Assembly (NCBI GenBank): GCA_002148405.1
Contig: MUGG01000218.1
Coordinates: 124,001 to 188,000, forward strand
Origin: Alkalinema sp. CACIAM 70d
GTDB taxonomy: Bacteria; Cyanobacteriota; Cyanobacteriia; Leptolyngbyales; Leptolyngbyaceae
Length of the DNA stretch: 64,000 nucleotides
Reading direction: 5' to 3'
The notes below the pieces were generated by a model. The model was not told where the DNA came from. It saw only the letters and a program-made list of their open reading frames with translations, and made no database searches. Of the stretch, positions 26,401 through 36,100 are shown one piece after another. Position 1 is the first letter of the stretch, and every line of letters begins with the position of its first letter. Position numbers and translations under genes: made by a program.

Positions 26401-29400
26401 GGGCGTATCATCAATTTCCTGGGTGGCAAGGCTAAGCAGGGCCGACAATCCCCCCGCAAACAGCGCTTGGTTGAGGCGATAGGCGGTGCTGGTGGTCAGG
26501 CGAACAATTTCGTAGGGAACGGTATTAATTTCAAAGGGTTGAACGCTGGCGCTATTCTGGAGGTGATATTTGACATAGCGATCGCCCTTAAACAGAAATA
26601 AATTGCGTCCCCCGTCTGCACTCACCGCATCCAACGCCCCATCAATCCCCGTCAGCAGTTCATCGGGCAGATTCCCCCAGTTGCCCTGCATCGGCTTGAA
26701 CACAGGGTCTTTTTTGAGTTCTTGCAGTTCTTGATCTTGCAGCGAAGCCAATTGGACATAGCGCGTCCCCGCAAACAGATAGGTTTTATCGCTCGCAGCC
26801 AGCGGGGTGGTATGGCTGAGGGTAAAGGCCGCATCAATTTGCATAATGGGCGGCTCCGCAATATCCGCCAGCTGGTCGTCCTCTAGGGTCGGGACGATCA
26901 CTAGGGCACTATCCTCCGTCGAGGTCTTTTTCGTCTCCACTTCGCCCCATTGGAATTGCTTGGGATAGCCAAGATCCACAAATTCGTTCAAGCTAGGGTC
27001 GGGGGCAGAACTGTTGGTTCCTGGGTTTCGCAGGGTATAGCGAAAAATTTGGTCGCCACTGGCCAAAAACAGACAATTCCCTTTGACAAAGGCCGCATCC
27101 ACCACACCTTGGGCTGCGATATTGTTTCTGACTCGGCCCCATTTATCAGCGGTTTCATTGCGGAGCCTGAGATCCGTGGATGAGGTATAGAATGGCTCCG
27201 CATGGTGGAAGAAAAAGAGTTCCCCTTTCTGGCCGTCTGAAGTGAAGGTTTGAAGAGTAGCATCAATTTTGTCCCATTTTGGGAAGCGCTCAGTGTTGGT
27301 CGCCAGTTTTTTGGGATAGCCTTCATCGGGAGAGAGGGTAGCACTGGGAGGATAGGCGGAACCCGAGTAGGCAGAATATTCATCGCCACTGAATAGATAG
27401 GTCTTATCCCCATCACAAAAGGCTGCATCAATGATGCCCGTATAGGCAATGTTGTCGCCCACTTTACCCCATTTCGCCACGTTGGTTTGGGGATTGGACC
27501 AATCCTCCACCTGCTTCACCACCTTTTGGCCCGTCAGCCCCTCTGGAGAGAAGGTAATAAAGTCCGTTTGGCGAAACAGATAGATTTGACGATCGATCCC
27601 CACAAAAGCGGCATTAATGTTGTGCTTAAGGGTGAAGGATTCTGGTTTGGGAGGGGTGACTTTAGAGTTGGTGACCGTGAGTTGATTGCCCACAAAGCGA
27701 TAGACAAAATCTCCCACCACAAAGCCAGCCGACCAGACCTCTTTAGAGGGTAGGGTGGTTAACTTGTTGTCTTTATATTCATAGTTGTTACCGGTTTTGG
27801 TCACCAGATAGAGGGTTGCCCCCTGATCGTAGGCCGCCACCACTTTTTCCTGCGCCAAGCTGTCTCGTTCTTGAGCCGATGGGGAATACCCCAGTTCCTC
27901 TAGGAGGGCGCGGAGAGTGTGGGCTTTGGGATAGCCCCGATCGATAACGCGATAGGGAGTCTGGGTGTTCGCCAACTCACTGTATTTGACGAAGGTACTG
28001 TTATTGATCAGATAGGTGGCATTGTTATAGGTAAAGCCCACATCTACGGAGGGGGCTGCGGAATCGTTGGCAGGAGGCACAAAGCCTGCGATGAAGTCAG
28101 AGTTTCTGCTGAAGTTGCCCCAATCATCTTTGATGCGTCGATCGGTAGCGTCACCGGAGACACGATAGCTCTGGGTCGCATTGTTAAAGAAATAGGTTTT
28201 GCCATCTTTGCCCTGAAAGGCGGCATTAATTTGGCTCCATTGGGGCAGGGCAGAATTGCTGGAAATAGGTTGGGGATAGCCTTCGTCTACCCATTCATAG
28301 CCCGTTGCTGCACCATTGGTGTAAACAAAGTACTGATCACTGCTAAACAAATAGGTTTTCCACTGGGTGCGATCGCTGGCCGTTCTGTCCACATAGGCCG
28401 AATGCACAATTTTATTTTTGGCAATGTTGTTGTTGATTTTGCCCCAGTGCGCAGCGATCGGCTTCTCTTCCGTCTCCAGTGCCCCTGGAAACGCTGCCGC
28501 AGAAGCCACAAAGGTCTGGGGTTGCTGGTTAGTGCCTTTCTTAAAGAAAAAGGCTCTGCCATTGGGCAACTGCACCGCCGCGTCAATCATGGCCCAGTCA
28601 GGCAAGTGATCTGGATTTCCCTTCAGCCGATTCCAGGGATTGGCGGGTAACAGCGCCACATCCGGCTTACACAGAAAGCTACCGCCTTTATGGTCGAAAC
28701 TGAACCAAGACCCCTCGGACGATTGCTGCACCGTATTGAACAGCACCATCTGGTCTTCAGGGAGGGGCGGTTCCTTAAAGATGCTCTGGAAGGTGCGCTG
28801 GCTTGTGTTTTCAAATTCCTTTTGATTGGGTAACTCAAGGGCGTAGAGTTCTGGGGTGAGGCTAAAGGTTTTATAGGAGGTCGTCGTGGGCTTGCGGGGC
28901 GGGACTAAGGTGAAGCCAAAACCAATACCAGTACCAATGCGAACCCATCGGGATCTAGCGGGGGTGTCGTAGGCGCACTGAATGATGATGTTCTCGTGTT
29001 CGCCGATCGCCTCAGCCCCAGGCTCGTTCCCAGGCACTTTGAATTTTTTCGAGGTTTCCACCAAGAGTCCGATCTTGGTAACGGTGCTAATGTCAACACC
29101 AGCGGGAATCCGGACTTCGATCGGAGCTGCGTTTTGATCCTTGGGCCTTAGGGTCTGGGGCGGTACCCATTCTTTATTAAGGTTATAGAACGAGTAATAA
29201 ATTCGTAGGACGTAGCTAGCGGACTGGGAGTTGGCGCTAACGGTTTGGGTATTGTCGTTGGTTTTGGTGGTGGTGAGGGCGGTGGAACTGGGATTGTTGG
29301 CGATCGTCTCTAGCTTCACCCAAAACACAAACACGCGATTAAAAGCAAACACCGGATAGACTTTATCGGCATCAATTTGCACATTCACCTTTAGCCAAGC

Positions 29401-30054
29401 GTTCCAGGTGGTGGATTGGCCACTGCCTAGAAATTGCGCCATGCGGTAATAGTAGCGACGCGGATCGGTTTTAGTCCGCCCAAACAGCACCAGACTTTTC
29501 GCTGGCTTATTATTCATATCCACCGAGTCGTGGACATAGCCTCCGGCAATGGTAAGGCGAGAAACTTCGGTATACTCATCCAGGTATTTTTGATAGGCTC
29601 GTTGTACGGAGTCTTCGGTGATTTCGCCCTGCAACAGATCGTCTTCTAAGGTTTTAAAGGCGGGAGTTTTGGTATCGCGCAGTTCTGGACGAATATAGTT
29701 TTCAGGATAGAGAAACACCTTGCGGTTGGCTTCCCAGACCCGATAATTTTTCATCCATTGCCAATAGGTTTTGAGGGTGCGCTTAGTCCCTTCAGGATCA
29801 TTGGGCGTGATGTCTTCCAGATTCACGAAATAGCGGTGGAAATAAAGCTGGGCCGCCGCGATCGCTTCGCCGATTCTGGATGCCTTGCCACAACTGCCCA
29901 TTTCCACATCAATTAGCAATTGCTCATACAACTCCCGCTCGTTTTCAACCTCAGCATCCTTGGAGATCACATAGGGCACAAGCGCATCGCGTTTAATGAC
30001 ATTGAGTTCATCGTGCAATTGCTGGGCGATCTGGAGCCACTCATTATTTGACAT
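23497..30054 (-). CDS. Tc toxin A-type subunit, second half (A2: channel and TcB-binding part) with hemopexin-like blades
   Basis: A 2185-aa protein. The N-terminus (residues ~1-170) matches the ABC-toxin helical domain: RDALVPYVI, LLIDVEMGSCGKASRI, WQWMKNYRVWEANRKVFLYPEN. About 12 hemopexin-like blades (xDAAFxx-KTYLFSGD type, WG.. connectors) occupy residues ~485-1185. Then come YYWEIFFHAPFLIAQALNL (~1260) and DPFDPHAIAALR...YLDNLLDWGDMLFQQYT, both hallmarks of TcA. A long coiled-coil pore helix pair carries a glycine-rich hydrophobic tip (MMILGSGLMTASGVLKIAGA). The C-terminal ~280 residues are the TcA TcB-binding domain, ending VFSYKASV. TcA proteins assemble as pentameric bells that inject a toxin through a central channel. 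Here this half lies 83 nt downstream of the first half, like the split YenA1/YenA2 arrangement. A QPSQNQ tandem repeat lies before the channel region. Confidence 0.9.
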   Translation of the reverse strand: MSNNEWLQIAQQLHDELNVIKRDALVPYVISKDAEVENERELYEQLLIDVEMGSCGKASRIGEAIAAAQLYFHRYFVNLEDITPNDPEGTKRTLKTYWQWMKNYRVWEANRKVFLYPENYIRPELRDTKTPAFKTLEDDLLQGEITEDSVQRAYQKYLDEYTEVSRLTIAGGYVHDSVDMNNKPAKSLVLFGRTKTDPRRYYYRMAQFLGSGQSTTWNAWLKVNVQIDADKVYPVFAFNRVFVFWVKLETIANNPSSTALTTTKTNDNTQTVSANSQSASYVLRIYYSFYNLNKEWVPPQTLRPKDQNAAPIEVRIPAGVDISTVTKIGLLVETSKKFKVPGNEPGAEAIGEHENIIIQCAYDTPARSRWVRIGTGIGFGFTLVPPRKPTTTSYKTFSLTPELYALELPNQKEFENTSQRTFQSIFKEPPLPEDQMVLFNTVQQSSEGSWFSFDHKGGSFLCKPDVALLPANPWNRLKGNPDHLPDWAMIDAAVQLPNGRAFFFKKGTNQQPQTFVASAAAFPGALETEEKPIAAHWGKINNNIAKNKIVHSAYVDRTASDRTQWKTYLFSSDQYFVYTNGAATGYEWVDEGYPQPISSNSALPQWSQINAAFQGKDGKTYFFNNATQSYRVSGDATDRRIKDDWGNFSRNSDFIAGFVPPANDSAAPSVDVGFTYNNATYLINNSTFVKYSELANTQTPYRVIDRGYPKAHTLRALLEELGYSPSAQERDSLAQEKVVAAYDQGATLYLVTKTGNNYEYKDNKLTTLPSKEVWSAGFVVGDFVYRFVGNQLTVTNSKVTPPKPESFTLKHNINAAFVGIDRQIYLFRQTDFITFSPEGLTGQKVVKQVEDWSNPQTNVAKWGKVGDNIAYTGIIDAAFCDGDKTYLFSGDEYSAYSGSAYPPSATLSPDEGYPKKLATNTERFPKWDKIDATLQTFTSDGQKGELFFFHHAEPFYTSSTDLRLRNETADKWGRVRNNIAAQGVVDAAFVKGNCLFLASGDQIFRYTLRNPGTNSSAPDPSLNEFVDLGYPKQFQWGEVETKKTSTEDSALVIVPTLEDDQLADIAEPPIMQIDAAFTLSHTTPLAASDKTYLFAGTRYVQLASLQDQELQELKKDPVFKPMQGNWGNLPDELLTGIDGALDAVSADGGRNLFLFKGDRYVKYHLQNSASVQPFEINTVPYEIVRLTTSTAYRLNQALFAGGLSALLSLATQEIDDTPAFSAQPVPPQAIATTIQVNEGKVTPDKLPSGSHLDFSSANGIYYWEIFFHAPFLIAQALNLGQQFESAKRWYEYIYDPTGVFPFWKFLPFNQPDRPLSEAVDQALIDAYLTDPFDPHAIAALRPMAYRKAIVMAYLDNLLDWGDMLFQQYTQESINEARMLYILAYDLLGEKPENLGSKLLSEDQKYDQLRADAGPQQDDQLIQQQLSQSHGHQAAAQPSQNQPSQNQPSQNQQPIRLTLKNLTEGDREYDFLVYPLETEVGTMPHASVLHPYFFVPENTVLLEYWDRVEDRLYKIRHCLNILGISQPLPLFEPPIDPMALVRSVATGASLSSAIASLNVPVPHYRFEFMLRKAQELAQKLSQFGNDLLSALEKKDAEELSLLQNRQEGIILNLTRATKVEQIEEAKYSRQALEESLTSTTHQANKYQEWIDGGLTELESAQAAMMILGSGLMTASGVLKIAGAIVYGTPEFHIGPFCFGTTTGGKSWGESISKISEALETSGDGISMIGDAIGIFAQHERSKEDWKLQKAMADSEIIQLGLQIQGAKLQEKMAERELVILDQQIAQNESISTFMRDKFANAQLYQWMASRLSGLYYQTYQMAFDMAKAAEKAFQFERGMKESEANFISGSYWDSQRKGLMSGDSLAFDLDRMEKAYIDSNRRGFEITQNISLLDLDPVALLRLKTKGVCEFALTESLFDYDFPGHYCRQIRTISLSFDFGDNAQPILATLTQLTHKTVLEPDPKAVKYLLDPKGQPPESLRNGWKASQQIALSHVDENEKNNGLFELRFDDDRYLPFENTGAVSTWRLELNGKKNSYNIAALRDVVINLKYMAEQGGQVFASAVKGLLKPYPTARFLDVAQEFPDEWAAFLEGEGDALILPMSRDLFPNMSSSKITGIFASYDLVEPGAISMMLNGDKNLMLKDGKLLLTNGLSISSRGSDWRFVINGDRSILNNIGLVFSYKASV
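25697..25753 (-). repeat. Tandem 18-nt repeat encoding QPSQNQ units in A2
   Basis: Three copies of a unit reading TTGATTTTGGCTTGG on the + strand, in frame with the A2 gene. They encode a flexible Gln/Asn/Pro/Ser linker. Copy number could vary between strains. Confidence 0.8.
26460..28600 (-). repeat. Array of about 12 hemopexin-like blades in A2
   Basis: Twelve segments of ~45-65 residues begin with a (V/I)(D/N)AAF-type strand and contain (K)TYLF/FFF followed by a YP or WG connector. I counted them by eye in the translation. Twelve is three sets of four, the number needed for three four-bladed hemopexin propellers. Several are degenerate (e.g. one reading FVVGDFVYRFVGN). Confidence 0.6.
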
Positions 30055-30137
30055 AATTCAACCTGACAACGTGTAGATGAGTATGAACGGATAACTAAAA
30101 ATCAGTAATTCCGCAATGAGTTATTCAGCACTAAAAG

Positions 30138-33100
30138 CTATGCGCTATGAATCAAGGCCAAACAGCGATACAACGCATCGGCTGCGTCTTTTAAATTGAC
30201 TTCCGCCGCATTCGATGAATACCGCTTCAGCCAAACGGTGGTGTAGAGTTGGCGGGGTGCGATCCCCATCTTGTTCGCTAGGGTGAAAATGTCGTAGAGC
30301 CGGAGAATGAGTTCCAATTTGAACTGAATTTCAAACAGCGTGTCATCGGTTAAGAAGGCATTCTTGCGTTTCAACCATTTCACCTCTTCGAGATCCCACT
30401 CAAACAGACTCGCCAATGCAGTGTAGGGATCGGCCACCGGCCCCGTCTCGGGATGCAGGAAATCCAGTAAGGTTTGCTCTCCGCTACTGTGACTGTCCTG
30501 GAGTTGTTTAAACCGGGTGATGATGTACAGATCATTGAGCAGATAGTCCGACCAATGGCCCCAGCGGTATTTCACTTTTTGGGGATAGATGACATCGATC
30601 GCTTGATAGGTTGCATCGGAATAGCGCACATAATCCTGCCCGGTTTCACTGGTTTCACTATTCTTCAACAGATAGGTCTTGCCCTCAAAGACAAATCCCC
30701 CGGTAATGGCTGCCTGACCGGGCATCGCAGTCTCAAACGCCACAGGTAAATTGCCCCAATTGTCCTGGATGGATTTGGGAAATCCTTCATCCACCGTTTC
30801 CTGGTTGGGATCGTTGTAGCGAATGTATTGATCCCCCTTAAAGGCATACAGGCTACCGTTAGGTGAAATGAAAGCGGCATCCAGGGGCACGCGACTGGGA
30901 TCGGCAGGATCGATCGAGACAAACTTGTTATTCACCTTGCCCCAAAAGGTCGCGATCGGCTGCGAGCCTGTCTGGTCAGATTGTAAATAGTCTTTGTCCT
31001 TGAAGACGTAGAGCTTGCCATCATTGCCCTTCAGCACCGCATCAATGCCGTACTGGAAGCTATCCGGCAGATGCCTCATCCCGAGTTCCTGGGTCAGGAT
31101 GGTGGCCAGGGATTTGGGATAGCCATCATCCACATAGGCATGGGCCTCATCCTGGGTGTAGGTATCATCGCTGTAGCGCACGCCTTGATCGCCGGAGAAG
31201 AGGAACGTTTGGCCACTGGATTCCAAGAACAGAGCTGCATCTACTTTATGACGTTGGGCAATGTTGTTTTTGAGCCGACCCAGACGGCTGAGGGGATAGC
31301 TGGCCGTGAGGCTCTGGGAAACGACGTACCAGCGATCGCCCAATAACAACGCTAGGGTGCGATCGTGGGCCAACACCGCGAAGACCACCCGTCCATCCGC
31401 TCGCCTTTGCGTGGCCAGGAGATCTTCAACGCTTTCCGGCAAATTCTGAAAACCGGCTTCTTTGCGCAGATTGATCGCAATGGTTTTGGGATAGCCCTCA
31501 TCCACGTAACGGTAATCCTTGCCGGAATAGCGAATGTACTGATCACCAGAAAAGAGATAGGTGATCTGGTTCTGGTAGACAAAGGCCGCATCCACCCGAT
31601 TGCCCTGGGGATGATCCGTAAAGTTATTGTGCACCTTGCCCCAGCGTTGATTAATCGGTGCGGGGGACGTAAAGGGTTGGGTTCCCGAAACCACCGCGCT
31701 CCCACAGGAGACATAGTGGTTCTCTGCAAAGAAGTAGGTCTTCCCATCCCGTCCAGTGAAGGCCGTTTTCACCCGCCGGAAGCTGTCATTGTTAAAGGGA
31801 ATGTCCCGCCAAATGCGAGAGAGCGGTTTGGGGTATGTCCATTGCCCCGGATCGACATCGTATTGGATATAGCGTTGCCCACAGATGAGAAACAGATTTT
31901 CCCCTTCCGACAACACCGCATCGATCGTCTTAAAGTCTTCGTCCACGTACTCGCTAGGAATTTCCCAGAAGCTGCGATCGCCCAATTTAGGAAAGCCTGC
32001 ATCCGGTTGACGATAGTCGGCACTGGAGTAGCAAACGTAGCGAGCATTGCCCAGGGCATCGGCGGGTTCAAACAGATAGGTTTTGCCATCTTTGACAAAG
32101 GCAAGGGAAACGCGAGTTAGGCCGCCCCAATGGTCTTTGATCGATCGGGGTAATTGTTCAATCTGGGCGTAGAAATCCTGGGAATTGGCTGGGGAATTCG
32201 CCCCATAGACCACAAACTGATCTCCACTGAACAGATAGGTTTTGCCATCTAGCCCCACAAAGGCCGCATCCACGGTGTTGTGGGTATCGATATTGTTATT
32301 GATGCGACCCCATTCTTCTGCCAGGGGATAGGCCCGATTCAGGGACAGGTTAAAGCAATTCGATCCCTGGAACAGATAGGTGTTGCGATCGCGCCCGTGC
32401 AGTACTGCCTGAAGCCCGGTTGTAAACGTATCCGGTACCTGTCGCAAGCAGGGTGGTAGGGCTGGCGTTTTACCCGTCGTCATCCCTTCTAAGCTGCTGT
32501 GGCGCTGCCAGCCCTCCCCATTCGCCAGATAGATCGCACCCTCGTCAACCAAGGCACAACTCACCCCCGCCAAACCTAGATCGCCATAGGCTTGGTACAG
32601 ACTTTCGGAGATGACATAGCACTGCCCCCCCTTGAACAGGTAAATCTGACGGCGATCGGCAAAGGCGGCATCAATGCCATCGGCCAGTTTGGCCAAGGTG
32701 CCCGCATCCAGATTTTTGAAACGCGGTTCCTGACGCAGCGATGTGGCAATGGTTTTGGGATAGCCTTCATCGACGTTATGCTCGCTGTACTGATAGTTGT
32801 GCTGATCTTTCTCGCTGATGGAGTAGCGAAAATATTGCTGACCGGAAAACAGATAGGTATGGGCCGTCGTTTGCATCTGGCCTGCCCCATCGAGTTCATG
32901 GGAATCCACCAGCAACACCGCATCAACCCGACCCGTTTTGGCAATGTTATTGGTGGTGTAGCCCCAATAGCGATGGGTTTTGTTAGGGGAGCGATCGTCG
33001 GGACGGCTATAGTCATGCCCGGAATATTGGATAAATTCCGTTCCAGAGAACAGATAGGTTTTGCCATCCTTGCCCACAAAGGCTGCGTCCACCCGCTGGT

Positions 33101-36100
33101 TTGGAAACGGTAGACTCCAGGCCGTGGATAGGTTTTGGGGTTCTGACCACCAGCGTTGTTGTTGATCAAAGTAAATGAAGCGATCGCCGGAAAACAGGTA
33201 GATTTTGTCATCCGATGTATTGAAGACAGCATCCACCGTTGAAAAGTCGCCGCCTTCCTCCACCAAGCTGAAGGGCAGGTTCCACCAGTTATCGTTGGGG
33301 GGCTTGGGATAGCCGGGATCTACCTGGCTGTAGGTGTGGGTGGAATAGCGCACGTAGACGATATTATTCGGATCAGCCGCTGTGCCAAATAAATAGGTTT
33401 TGCCATCCAGAATAAACGCATGGTGAACTCGGTTTAGCCCGCCCCAATCCTGGTCGATCGTGCGGGGGAAGCCATCATCCACCTGGGTATAGTCCGCGCC
33501 GGAATAGCGCACATACTGGTCGCCACTAAACAGATAGGTTTTGCCATCCAGCCCCACAAAGGCCGCATCCACCGTCCCCTCGGTTCCTAGGACATTGCGC
33601 ACTCGGCCCCAGGTTTGTCGAACAAGCTGCTCCGTGGGTTCTTGCGAATTGGCAGGATATTGCCGAACCGTTCCCCCTTTAAATAAATAAACGGTTCCAT
33701 CCTTGGCCTTAAACGCCGCCTCCACCCCGTCCACAAATTCCGCTGGCAGATTGGGAAAATGGTTGCGCAGACGTTTTGGGAAGCCCTCCTGAACCATGGC
33801 CTGAGGGTTTTCTAGGCTGTCCTGGTAGGCGATGACTTGATCCCCAGCGAAGAGGAAGATCTGAGGGCCATCTATGTAGGCCGCATCAATCTTGCTAAGG
33901 CTTGCAAAGTTATTTCTGACTTTGCCCCAGGTTTGGTGAATGGGCTTCTCAACAGCGTCTGACTCCAGACAGAGATAGGACTGGTCTTTGAACCAGTAGG
34001 TTTTGCCGTTGGCCGTTTGGAATGAGGCATCGATCGAGGTCTGAAAGGCTTTGGGCAACGCCTTGGGTAACGCTTTGGGCACGATCGCGGAAGCATCACC
34101 GCCTGCCTCCCCCTGGTAAGCTTCCCGTAACCAGTGGCGATCGATTTTGAGCGGATAGCCTTCATCGACGAAGTTGTAGTTCTCCCCGGAGTAGCGGATG
34201 TATTGATCGCCAGAAAACAGGTAGGTGCGTCCATCCCGATCCTGGAACGTGGCATCCACCCGCTGGGGATTGTCAAAGTTATTGGCCACCTTGCCCCAGA
34301 TTTTTGCGGGAGGGTTAGCGGACTGTCCGGGTTGTCCAGACCCGTCAGGCTGGGCGGCCCCCGGCTGCACCCAACGCTCTTGGACCCAACGATCGTGGCC
34401 CTTGGCGTTGCGATAGGTGATACCCTGGGCAATCAACACCCGATCGCCATTGGGTGCGGTAAAGGCTGCATCGACGTTAGGGATTTCGGCCAACAGCGGC
34501 GACAGAGCGCTCAGGGGTTGGGCTTTGGGGCGTTCTAGGGGGCTACCTTCTGGGGGCAGCAGTTGATAGTTCTTCGCGGAATAGCGCCAATACTGATTCC
34601 CCGTGAAGAGATAGATCACGCCAGTCCCATCGGCCAGTTGCGTTTCCAGCAGCGCGTCTATCCGATCGACGCCGGGGGGAAGGGCCAATTTTTCGGGGAA
34701 TTTTTCGACTAAGCTTTGATCCTGCCAGACGATCGCTGTTTCCGTTGCGTTGAGTCCCAGTTTGGCTGCGATCGCGGCAAATTGTCCAATGCGGCGATAG
34801 GCAAAATTAAAGCGGTTGTCCGCCGGTTCCACCGTAATCCGATCCTGGATGTCCACGATCGCGAGAATCGGGACAAGGAAGCTTTCCACAATATTGCCGT
34901 CAGAGCTTCCGGCAATATGCCCATCAGCATTCCCGCCAGTATCCCCAGTAGTAGTTGCCAGGGTACTACTGGAGCTGTGTAAAACTTGTTGACAGAGGAT
35001 TTGTAAAATGTCCGCATCCACCCCAAACTGATCCTGGAGAGCCTCCAATAAGGTGATGGATTGGGCTTCGGCGAGACTTTGAAATTTCGCCGCGATCGTC
35101 TGCACATCGCCATCGATCACTTTGGCGATCGTGTGCAGGGCAAAAAAGATATCTTTGTTGTAATCTTCAAAGCCTTCCAGCGTGAACTCTAGGGCGTTGT
35201 CGATGCGGAGGAAATAGCTAATTTTGTCCTGAACCAAATAGGTGCGATCGTAGAGATACCCCGAAGATTGCAGAACATCGATCAGTTCTTCCTGCTCCTC
35301 CCAATCAAAATCCAATTCCTCCAAGACTTGCAGGCTCAACTGATACTTTTTCGCGGTGGCGACAATGCGCTGAATGGCACTAAAAATAATCTCGGTGTCA
35401 TTGCTGCTAAACGGAGCCGACAGGACAAACTGGCCTAAGTTATCAGAATCTAGGAAAAAATTCTCGCCGTCCTCTTCCAAGCGTTTGCCCTGGAGCCGTC
35501 CATTGCGGAGGTAGTCGGGTTCCAGATGCCGGTAGACCTGGTTCGCAGCAATTTCATCAGCGATCGTGACAAACAGATCTCGGTTCAGGGTGTAGAACGT
35601 GGCTTTGAACTCCCGAACCAATCCCTGAATGGCTTGGAGGATACGGCGACGATGGGGATAGAAGGCAAGGGCCAGGTTGAAGGTTTGCACTGTGGTGGTG
35701 AGCAGTGCTTCCTTATTCAGGATTAAGTAATTGGCACTGAGATAGCCATTGAAGACGAGGTTCTCCATCAGGTCATCAATCTCAAACGGCTTCAGCGGCA
35801 GGTCAGCAAAAACCTGTTTATCCAGTGTGAGTTCCGCTCGGTGAAACCGCTGTATTTGCGCCAGAATCAGGTTAAAGATGCGGGGGGCATCCTTAGCTAG
35901 ACCAATGTTCACCTGAAACCCTTCTAGGTTATCTTCATCAACAAAGAAATCCGTTTGGAGAACGTTCCCTTCCTCATCAATGTAGCCGTTGAAGATCAAG
36001 GTATCGTAGAGTTCATTCCGTTCCAGTTCCGACAGATCCGTTAAGACTTCAAAATCCGATGGGTAAATCGCTAGTTCTACTGCTGTATTAGACGATCGAG

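Noticed and set aside
31365..32120. 251-codon + strand frame within the hemopexin-like array (another at 27919-28650)
   Set aside because: Antisense to repeated blades. The translation is a low-complexity mirror of the array, with no start signal.
30530..34675. Could the repeats in this region be a CRISPR array or tandem DNA repeat?
   Set aside because: The repetition is at protein level (about 130-200 nt per unit, degenerate DNA), with an intact reading frame throughout. There are no short identical repeats with unique spacers.
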